A DNA stretch of 43,038 bases from Microbacterium bovistercoris (lineage in GTDB: Bacteria; Actinomycetota; Actinomycetes; Actinomycetales; Microbacteriaceae): contig NZ_QUAB01000034.1 of the NCBI RefSeq assembly GCF_003387575.1, positions 1 to 43,038 of the forward strand. Direction: 5' to 3'. Made by a program: the position numbers and the translations under genes. The notes beneath the pieces were generated by a model. The model was not told where the DNA came from. It saw nothing but the letters and a program-made list of their open reading frames with translations, and did not search any database. Shown in pieces: positions 7,459 to 14,603 of the stretch (positions are counted from its first letter, which is position 1; each line of letters begins with the position of its first letter).

Positions 7459-9684
7459 TCATGATTCGAACACCCGCACCGCAGCGATCATCACCCGCGG
7501 GTCTCCATTCGTCGCGGTCACGACGACGCGGACGGCGTCTGTGATGACCTGGTCGACACCGTGGATCCGCCGACGGCGGCGGTTGCCGGCGACCTCGGTG
7601 AGCACCTGCCACGCTCCTCCCACACGAGCCTCGACGCGGTAGTCGCGGACGAGCTCCGGCATCACGAGGAACGGAGTGGTGTGGTGGTGCAGGTTGATGA
7701 GGTCCTCGTCGACGTCGTCGTTGAAGACGAGTTCGATCCGCGCGACGGTGCGCGCGGTGTCCCAGCGGAGCTCGATCCACTCCTCGCCGGCAGCCCGCTC
7801 GGACGCCCACAGCTGCGGGCCGCCGAACGGCCGGGCGAACCCGCCCGCGACGTTCGCAGGGCGGTACGCCGCGGTGTCCGGCCTGACCTCGAAGCGCGGC
7901 GATCGCCTGCGCAGCTCCGCGGCGGACCACTCGTTGGTCTGCGGATCGGCGAGCAGCACCCCTGGTTCCCTGGCAAGCAGCCCGAGCACTCCGTAGGGCG
8001 GACGCTCGTCACCCACCAGGATCGAGAGATCGTCGTTGCGACGCACGATCACGACGGCGTCCGCCGGCGCATCCGGCGTGTGATCGAAGCGCGCCTCGAG
8101 GACGCCCCGCCCCTGAGCCACCCTGACCTCGAGGGTCGCGACATGGTCGACCGGGATGTGGTTCATGCCGTTGCCCGTGCCCCACAGCTCGACGCGGGCG
8201 ATCGTCTCGGCCACGGCCTCGACGCCGATGCGCACCGTGTCCAGCCTCGGGTCGAGGGGCAGCAGCAGGGCGAAGTCGCGGTCGCCGATCGGGAGGGCCT
8301 CGTCGCCGGCCGCCACCTCGAGCACGCGCAGGGTGGAGGACGCGGAGACCGATGCCGAGAGAGCCAGGTCCGCGTCATCCGTCCATGGCACCCCGACCAC
8401 CGAGGCGTCCTGACGGACGAGCGTGGACTGCAGCTCTGTCAGGTGCTGTCGACCGATCTCGCGCGGGGTGACGCCGTGGCGGGCGGCGAGGGCGGCGCCG
8501 GTGCCCGCCGCCTCGCCGGTGACCGCGCAGGTCGCCATGACGCGCGTCGTGCCGAACGCGACGTGGGTGGCCGAGATGTCGCGGCCGGCCATGAGCATGT
8601 TCGAGACGTTCACCGAGTACAGCGAGCGGAACGGGATCTCGTAGAGACCGGGGCCATGCAGGTGACGGGATCCCGCCGCATCCGAGTACACGCCCCCTGG
8701 CGGGTGCAGGTCGATCGACCATCCGCCGAATCCGATGTTGTCCGTGAAGCCGGTCTGCCCGAGGATGTCGTGCTGGGTGAGCACGTGATCGCCGACGAAG
8801 CGGCGGTACTCGCGCTTGCCCGGCATGGTGCCCACCCATTCCAGCGTGAGGGTGTCGGCGTCGAACTCGCCGGAGTTCTTGATGTGGTCCCAGATGCCGA
8901 AGACGACGCCCCACAGCTCATCGCGGATCGCCTCGTTGTCATCCACCGCGTCGAGCTCGCCGCCCCATTCGATCCACCAGTAGTCGCAGCCGTTCATGGC
9001 GGTGTCGATGTGGCGATGGATCGGGATGCCTGCCGCGACGATGTCCTTCGTGATCCCGGGAGGCACGAACCGCACCGGCGCACCGGTGTCCTTCGTGTAG
9101 AAGAGGATCGTGCTGCCGAGCATCTCCGTGTCGGCGGTCTCGGGCGCCCAGGGCTCTGCGAAGGCGGCGCGGTCCTCGCGTCCCGACATGTACCGCGCCC
9201 CCGCGAGGTGCCCGACGAGGCCGTCCCCGGTGCAGTCGATGAAGATCGGCGACGAGAACGTGATGAGCTTCTCGGATCCGGTCTGCCAGCCGGTCACCGT
9301 CTCGATCGTGCGGTCGCCTTCCGGCCCGGTCGCGGCGACCTCGCGCACATCGGTGTTGAGGAAGAGCGAGATGTTCTCCTCGGCGCGCACGGCGTCGAGC
9401 ACGACGTGGTCCCAGAGGATCGGGTTCCCCTCGGGATTGCGCCACTGGTTCTCGAGGAACAGCTCGCCCATGATCCCGGTCTCCCTGGCGAACTTCTGAG
9501 CGCCGTGCGACGTGGCGCCGACGATCCAGACGCGCACCTCGCTCGACGAGTTCCCGCCGAGCACAGGGCGGTTGTTGATCAGGGCCACGCGGGCGCCGTT
9601 GCGGGCAGCGGCGATGGCCGCCGCCACGCCGGCGGGGCCGCCGCCGATGACCGTGACGTCGGCGTCATGGGTGAGTGTCTGCAC
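7459..9684 (-). CDS. FAD-dependent oxidoreductase with C-terminal discoidin-like domain
   Basis: 741-residue flavoprotein. Residues 10-19 (VTVIGGGPAG) form the FAD-binding Rossmann motif, followed by ARNGARVALINNRPVLGGNSSSE. PF12831-type features continue to about residue 430 (FIDCTGDGLVGHLAGARYMSGRE; NMLMAGRDISATHVAFG; TGEAAGTGAALAA). The last 160 residues (GGFARPFGGPQLWAS, then WIELRWDTARTVARIELVFNDD and TDAVRVVVTATNGDPR) look like a galactose-binding/F5-8 type C beta-sandwich, which suggests binding of a glycan or glycoside. No signal peptide is seen. It starts at GTG 9684 after AGAGGAGAG, 32 bases behind the second LacI gene, so the two form an operon. The reaction is unknown; it is only distantly similar to the other FAD enzyme in the cluster. 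Confidence 0.83.
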   Translation of the reverse strand: MQTLTHDADVTVIGGGPAGVAAAIAAARNGARVALINNRPVLGGNSSSEVRVWIVGATSHGAQKFARETGIMGELFLENQWRNPEGNPILWDHVVLDAVRAEENISLFLNTDVREVAATGPEGDRTIETVTGWQTGSEKLITFSSPIFIDCTGDGLVGHLAGARYMSGREDRAAFAEPWAPETADTEMLGSTILFYTKDTGAPVRFVPPGITKDIVAAGIPIHRHIDTAMNGCDYWWIEWGGELDAVDDNEAIRDELWGVVFGIWDHIKNSGEFDADTLTLEWVGTMPGKREYRRFVGDHVLTQHDILGQTGFTDNIGFGGWSIDLHPPGGVYSDAAGSRHLHGPGLYEIPFRSLYSVNVSNMLMAGRDISATHVAFGTTRVMATCAVTGEAAGTGAALAARHGVTPREIGRQHLTELQSTLVRQDASVVGVPWTDDADLALSASVSASSTLRVLEVAAGDEALPIGDRDFALLLPLDPRLDTVRIGVEAVAETIARVELWGTGNGMNHIPVDHVATLEVRVAQGRGVLEARFDHTPDAPADAVVIVRRNDDLSILVGDERPPYGVLGLLAREPGVLLADPQTNEWSAAELRRRSPRFEVRPDTAAYRPANVAGGFARPFGGPQLWASERAAGEEWIELRWDTARTVARIELVFNDDVDEDLINLHHHTTPFLVMPELVRDYRVEARVGGAWQVLTEVAGNRRRRRIHGVDQVITDAVRVVVTATNGDPRVMIAAVRVFES

Positions 9685-9716
9685 GTCTCTCCTCTTCAGG
9701 CGGGCCGGATGCCGCG

Positions 9717-10733
9717 TCAGCGCGAGCGATCCGGAACGGTGGAGCGTCCGACGGCGAGCGCCCCCGGAACGCGGACGATCGGCTCGAGCTGCTCGCCGGC
9801 GATCGCGGCCAGCAGCGCGTCACCGGCGGCGCGGCCGACATCGACCAGTCGCGGGTCGACGCTGGTCAGATCGAGATCGGTGCCGAGCACGTGCCGCTGG
9901 TGGTTGTCGTGTCCGACCACGGCGACGTCCTCGGGGACACGCAGCCCGGCATCCGCGAGGGCCGCCATCGCGCCGATGGCGATCTCGTCGTTGCCTGCGA
10001 CGACTCCGTCGAACGATTCACCCGCGTCGAGCAGATGGCGCACGGCTTCGCGTCCCCACGCCTGCGAGTAGGAACCGTACGCCGGTCTGCCGCCCACGGG
10101 CTGGAGCCCGCTCTGCGCCAGGCTCTCGACGACGCCCTCGGCTCGTCGTGCAACGGCGGGCAGGTCGGCGGAGGCCGTGATGTGCGCGATGCGCGTCCGA
10201 CCGAGTCCGAGCAGGTGCTCGGCCGCGATGACGCCGGCCTGATGCTCGTCCGAGGTGACGACCGGTCTGCGCGACGGCGTGGGCTCGACGTTCGTGAAGA
10301 TCATGGGTGCCGGGAACTCGAGAGCCTCGGCGAGGTCCGTGATGTCCGGGGTGTCTCCGACCACGAGGAGCGCATCGACGCGGCGCGCCTTCAGCCGCTT
10401 GAGGTGCGCGGCGAGATCGGCCGGCGTCGCCCGTGCGTTGTGCATGAGCGTCGCGATGCCGTGCTCGCCCAGCCGCTCAGCGGCGCCGATGATCACCGGC
10501 ATGCTGAACAGGCCGACGGCCTGTTCAGCCAGCACCCCCACGGTCGCGCTGCGGCCCGTGACGAATGATCTGGCCAGGGCGTCGGGGTGGAAGTCCAGGC
10601 GCTCGGCCGTGGCGCGCACGCGCTCCCGTGTGCTCTCCGACACGCGGCCCGTGGCACCGAGAGCGCGGGATGCCGTGCCGACGGACACGCCGGCCGCGGC
10701 CGCGACATCGCTGAGCGTGACCTTCTTGGCCAT
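9717..10733 (-). CDS. LacI-family transcriptional regulator 2
   Basis: 338-residue LacI-type repressor with helix-turn-helix and hinge (VTLSDVAAAAGVSVGTASRALG, then TRERVRATAERLDFHPDALARSF) and a sugar-sensing core (VVAGNDEIAIGAMAALADAGLRVPEDVAVVGHDN is typical). The ATG at 10733 is chosen over one at 10781 because it has a GAGGAGG ribosome site and starts at the conserved helix-turn-helix. It is divergent from the first secreted glycosidase gene. Two copies of an 18-bp operator lie in the gap, so it probably represses both itself with the downstream FAD oxidoreductase and the glycosidase. Confidence 0.93.
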   Translation of the reverse strand: MAKKVTLSDVAAAAGVSVGTASRALGATGRVSESTRERVRATAERLDFHPDALARSFVTGRSATVGVLAEQAVGLFSMPVIIGAAERLGEHGIATLMHNARATPADLAAHLKRLKARRVDALLVVGDTPDITDLAEALEFPAPMIFTNVEPTPSRRPVVTSDEHQAGVIAAEHLLGLGRTRIAHITASADLPAVARRAEGVVESLAQSGLQPVGGRPAYGSYSQAWGREAVRHLLDAGESFDGVVAGNDEIAIGAMAALADAGLRVPEDVAVVGHDNHQRHVLGTDLDLTSVDPRLVDVGRAAGDALLAAIAGEQLEPIVRVPGALAVGRSTVPDRSR

Positions 10734-10749
10734 CGGGACCTCCTCGGGA

Positions 10750-10767
10750 TGCGCAAACAATTGTGCA
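10750..10767. promoter_or_regulatory. LacI operator O1
   Basis: TGCGCAAACAATTGTGCA is an imperfect 18-bp palindrome just upstream of the LacI-2 ribosome site and immediately before the -35 hexamer of the glycosidase promoter. It matches O2 (10818-10835) at 15 of 18 positions. The centre-to-centre distance is 68 bp. Confidence 0.75.
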
Positions 10768-10771
10768 TCGG

Positions 10772-10800
10772 TTGACAGCACGACCTTAGCAGTCCATGAT
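10772..10800 (+). promoter_or_regulatory. Promoter of the secreted glycosidase gene
   Basis: A consensus -35 hexamer TTGACA (10772-10777) is followed after 17 bases by CATGAT (10795-10800), a 4-of-6 match to the -10 hexamer. Transcription would start near 10807, just before operator O2. The promoter is sandwiched between O1 and O2. Confidence 0.55.
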
Positions 10801-10817
10801 CATCAATCGACGCCATG

Positions 10818-10835
10818 TGCGTAAACGATTGCGCA
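10818..10835. promoter_or_regulatory. LacI operator O2
   Basis: TGCGTAAACGATTGCGCA is an 18-bp palindrome with a CG-like centre, a second copy of O1. It sits about 10 bases downstream of the predicted transcription start of the glycosidase gene, where a bound LacI protein would block transcription. Confidence 0.77.
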
Positions 10836-10889
10836 ACCTGTGAGCAGATCCCGGCGTCACCCACCGCCTATCGAAGGAGATGGCACCGC

Positions 10890-13800
10890 ATGCCCAGATC
10901 ATCCCCGCACCACCGACGACGGATCCGCGGGTCCGTCGCAATCGTCGCCGCAGCAGTCACCGCGCTCGGCGCGCTCACCGTCACGGCCGCGCACGCCTCG
11001 GACACCGTGTCCGCACGCCTCGGCGACCCTGCCGTCTACTCAGGCGTCATCAAGGCCTGGCCGGGCGACAAGGACAAGGATCCCGCCCATGCCACCCGTC
11101 AGGTCGACGGAGAGTCCTGCTGGGTGATGTCGAACGACCCGTTCAATCGCTACGTCTACGTGGACGTCGACCCCGCGGCCATCCCCGCCGGCGCGACGCG
11201 GGCTCTCGTCACCGTGAGATATCACGACGCCGCGCCCACCGGGATGCGCATCGCGTACGACGCCAGGTCCAACGCGTTCCAGACCACTGCGACGCAGCAG
11301 CTGCTCGGCACCGGGGAATTCGTCTCCTCGCAGTTCGAGCTCACCGACATCCGCTTCTCCAACAACGCCAACGGTGCGGACTTCCGCGTCGACGTCACGG
11401 CGAACGAGGGTTCCGTGCCCCCGGTCTGCATCAGTGACATCACCGTGGACTTCACGGACACTCCTCCGCTCGCGATCACCTCGCGGTCGCTGCTGTTCGA
11501 AGAGGGTGACGCGGCGATCTCGCTCGCCAGCGCCGCGACCTCGGTGGACTACGTCATCGGCGATGCCGAGGGCGTGCCTATCAAGACCGGAAAGGCGCCT
11601 GTCTCCGGCGGCAAGACGAGCATCGATCTGAACGACTTCGGCCCCGGCTACTACACCCTGAAGGTCACGGCCGATCCGGGCGCTCCCGTCACCCGGACCA
11701 CCTCGTTCGGCATCGTGACCCCGACACCGGCGGGTGCGGTGTCTCCCGACTCGTTCTACGGGGTCGGCATGCATTTCGGCTGGCAGGACGTCGCCACTGA
11801 GGACGCGCTGCTCGAGACCATGGCCCTCGTGGGGTGGGGATCGACCCGGTCTGACGCGTACTGGTCCAGCATCGAGAAGTCCGCGGGCGTCTACAGTTTC
11901 GACAACTACGTCGGAACCCGCGGCACGCGCAAAGCCGCATCGCTGGGGATCACCACCACCCTCAACTGGATGCGGGACAACCCGCTCTACGACGGCGGCA
12001 AGACACCCAGCACGCTCGAGGGGCTCGCCGCCTATGCGGCGTACGCCACCGCGTCTGCCCAGTACTACGCGCAGTTCGGGAGCTCGTTCAGCGTCTACAA
12101 CGAGTACAACTCGACCGGGTTCAACAACGGCGGATGCGGGATCACCGCCGACTGCTATTACAAGATGCTCTCCACCACGTACGACGCCGTGAAGTCCGTC
12201 GCGCCCGACACCACGGTGCTCGGTCCGACGTCGGCCGGCTTCTCGCTGCCCTTCGCCCAGCGGCTGATCGAACTCGGCGGCCTCGACAAGCTCGACGTGT
12301 ACTCGGCGAACAATTACGGCTATCACGAGCCGGGGCAGGCGCCCGAGACCGGCAGCTATGGCACGGACCTTCCCGTTCTGGCAGACATGATCGACCAGGC
12401 CGACGGAGATCGCGACATCCCGTTCTGGATCACCGAGACGGGTTCGGCGACGAACACGGCCGGGGTCACCGAGGAGCAGCAGGCCGAACGGATCGTCCGC
12501 GCCCAGGTGCTGGCGATGGCGGCCGGGGTGGACAAGCTGCTGATCTACGACGCCCTCGACGACGGTGACGATCCGACGGAGCGCGAGCAGCGGTTCGGAC
12601 AGTTCCGCCGCCCTGCTGCAGGCATCACGGGGATCTCACCCAAGCCGTCCGCGGTCTCCACGGCAGTCCTGATCCGACAGCTTCCGGATGCGAAGGTCGG
12701 AGAGCGGGAGGATGCCGGGCACTCCGACGTGTACGTGTACCCCTCCGCCGCAGATGAGGAGACCCGCATCCTGTGGTCGATCTCGCCGCGCACGGTCGCG
12801 GTGTCCGCGGAGACGCCGATCACGCTCACGGACGAGTTCGGCGAAGCGACCGAACTCACCCCGCACGACGGCAAGGTCTGGATCGACCTCGACGGCAGCC
12901 CGGTGTATCTGCACGGTGCTGTCGGAGGCGTCCAGGTCGCAGAGGCGCCGGTGTCGTTGGAGGTCGCGGAGACCTCGGTGACGAACGGCCCGCTCACGGC
13001 GACCGTGACCGGCACGGGCGCCGCGGCGTCCACCGTCACGATCGGAGAGGTCGCGACCGACCTCGCAGGCGGCGATGCCACGGCCGACCTGACCCTCCCC
13101 GGCGTCGAAAGCACCGGTACCCGCCGGGTCACCGCATCCGTCGCCGACGACAGCGGGACCTACGCGCGACTGCGCGATGCGAGCACCGTCATCGACAGTG
13201 CAGTCGTCACCGGGCGCCCCGCCGTCGCGCTCGAGGCGGACGGTGTCCGGACCAGCCTCGAGATCGGCATCACCAACAACGACCCCGTCAACGCGCTGCC
13301 CGTGAAGAAGGTGACCTGGAATGCGGCCGGAACGAACGGTGTCGCAGAGGACGCTCCGGACGCCGTGCCGGCGGGGAGCACCGCGACCATCTCGATCCCG
13401 GTGACGGGTGCGGAACTGAACATGCCGTACTCCTACTCGGTGACCGCCCTCACCGGGACAGGCGACGTTCACGACGTCGGCAAGCTCAGCTGGGCGCCGG
13501 TCGCGGACGGCGACGCGGCGTCCCTGCCGGCGATCTCCCTGGACGATCAGGGGAAGTGGGTGAGCCTGCGTGGCGGAACGAGAGACTCCTCGGCCGACCT
13601 CGGCGGCACGGTCCGCTTCAGCTCGACCCCGGAGGCGATCCGGGTGGACGCGACGGTCACGGACGACATCCACGTCGGCGCCCGGACGAATGCGGTGGAC
13701 AGCTGGCAGGTCGATTCGCTGCAGTTCAGCGCCTACACGGACTTCCCCGGGGTCGTCGGCGCCGTGCGGACGGAGTTCACCGCCGCTCTCCTCGACGGAG

Positions 13801-14531
13801 GCGCCGTGCTGTACACGCACGCGGCGGCGCCCGGTCAGAGCACGGGCGACACGCCGGGAGGGGCTGTCGAGATCTCGCGCGATGACGCCGCGGGAACGAC
13901 GTCCTACGCCCTGTCGGTTCCCTGGGCCGCCCTCGGCTTCTCGGAGCGCCCGTCGTCGGTGTTCGGGCTCTCGCTGCTCGTCAACGATGCGGACTCCTCC
14001 GCCGCGACGGACGTCCGATCCGGGTTCATCGAGTGGGGCGGCGGAGTGGGCACGGCGCCGAAGGATCCGCTGAAGTTCATGTCGGCGCAGGTGATCTCCG
14101 CGGGCGAACCGGAGCGACCGTGCGACACCACGGTGGACAGGGATGTGAAGGGACCTCTCGTGGTGGCCGGCGGAACGACGTGCCTCACCGGTGTGACGGT
14201 CTCCGGTCCTGTCATGGTGACCGACGGCGGCTCGATCCGGGCGACGGATTCGACGCTCATGGGCATGCTGCTGGCGACATCCGCGGGAGAGGTGACGCTC
14301 ACGAGCAGCGAGCTCCGGGGAATGCTCACCGTTCACGGCGCCTCCGGGCCCGTGACCATCGCCGACAGCGTCCTGCGAGGCATCGCGGCGCTCAGCGACA
14401 ACTCCGGCGGTGTGACGTTGACCGGGAACGAGACGTTCGGGCTGCTCAGCTGCACGGGGAACGACCCCTCCCCGACCGGCGGCTCGAACACGATCCACGG
14501 GACGACATCCGGTCAGTGCGCCGGGCTGTGA
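10890..14531 (+). CDS. Secreted GH-A clan glycosidase with CBM9-like and beta-helix modules (paralogue 1)
   Basis: 1213-residue exported multidomain glycosidase. In order: a signal peptide (basic MPRSSPHHRRR, hydrophobic core, cleavage near AHAS); an N-terminal beta module (about 49-190) with two conserved cysteines; an Ig-like linker; a TIM-barrel domain (about 289-577) of clan GH-A, most like GH39/PslG-type endoglycosidases; linker beta-domains; a CBM9-like carbohydrate-binding domain (about 880-1070); and a C-terminal repeat module (about 1075-1213) of the form GPVMV/GMLLA/GMLTV/GIAAL, likely a small right-handed beta-helix. The predicted acid/base is Glu405 (VYNEYN) and the nucleophile Glu516 (WITETG). 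The ATG at 10890 has a GAAGGAG site; an upstream ATG at 10815 lacks one and would lie inside operator DNA. The family assignment is by motif only and the substrate is inferred to contain mannose from neighbouring genes. Confidence 0.82.
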   Translation: MPRSSPHHRRRIRGSVAIVAAAVTALGALTVTAAHASDTVSARLGDPAVYSGVIKAWPGDKDKDPAHATRQVDGESCWVMSNDPFNRYVYVDVDPAAIPAGATRALVTVRYHDAAPTGMRIAYDARSNAFQTTATQQLLGTGEFVSSQFELTDIRFSNNANGADFRVDVTANEGSVPPVCISDITVDFTDTPPLAITSRSLLFEEGDAAISLASAATSVDYVIGDAEGVPIKTGKAPVSGGKTSIDLNDFGPGYYTLKVTADPGAPVTRTTSFGIVTPTPAGAVSPDSFYGVGMHFGWQDVATEDALLETMALVGWGSTRSDAYWSSIEKSAGVYSFDNYVGTRGTRKAASLGITTTLNWMRDNPLYDGGKTPSTLEGLAAYAAYATASAQYYAQFGSSFSVYNEYNSTGFNNGGCGITADCYYKMLSTTYDAVKSVAPDTTVLGPTSAGFSLPFAQRLIELGGLDKLDVYSANNYGYHEPGQAPETGSYGTDLPVLADMIDQADGDRDIPFWITETGSATNTAGVTEEQQAERIVRAQVLAMAAGVDKLLIYDALDDGDDPTEREQRFGQFRRPAAGITGISPKPSAVSTAVLIRQLPDAKVGEREDAGHSDVYVYPSAADEETRILWSISPRTVAVSAETPITLTDEFGEATELTPHDGKVWIDLDGSPVYLHGAVGGVQVAEAPVSLEVAETSVTNGPLTATVTGTGAAASTVTIGEVATDLAGGDATADLTLPGVESTGTRRVTASVADDSGTYARLRDASTVIDSAVVTGRPAVALEADGVRTSLEIGITNNDPVNALPVKKVTWNAAGTNGVAEDAPDAVPAGSTATISIPVTGAELNMPYSYSVTALTGTGDVHDVGKLSWAPVADGDAASLPAISLDDQGKWVSLRGGTRDSSADLGGTVRFSSTPEAIRVDATVTDDIHVGARTNAVDSWQVDSLQFSAYTDFPGVVGAVRTEFTAALLDGGAVLYTHAAAPGQSTGDTPGGAVEISRDDAAGTTSYALSVPWAALGFSERPSSVFGLSLLVNDADSSAATDVRSGFIEWGGGVGTAPKDPLKFMSAQVISAGEPERPCDTTVDRDVKGPLVVAGGTTCLTGVTVSGPVMVTDGGSIRATDSTLMGMLLATSAGEVTLTSSELRGMLTVHGASGPVTIADSVLRGIAALSDNSGGVTLTGNETFGLLSCTGNDPSPTGGSNTIHGTTSGQCAGL

Positions 14532-14546
14532 GCAGCTGAGAACTGC

Positions 14547-14585
14547 GGAACGGGGCGGTCGGCATGATGCCGACCGCCCCGTTCC
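14547..14585. terminator. Bidirectional terminator between convergent glycosidase genes
   Basis: A perfect inverted repeat of 19-base arms around one central base (14547-14565 and 14567-14585) fills the gap between the stops of the two convergent glycosidase genes. The very stable hairpin should terminate transcription from both sides. Confidence 0.85.
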
Positions 14586-14603
14586 GTGTCCTCACTCGTG
14601 CGC

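Noticed and set aside
7561..10071. An 836-codon open frame on the plus strand opposite the second FAD enzyme and LacI
   Set aside because: It spans two well-supported minus-strand genes and has no domain; composition is that of a reverse-frame shadow.
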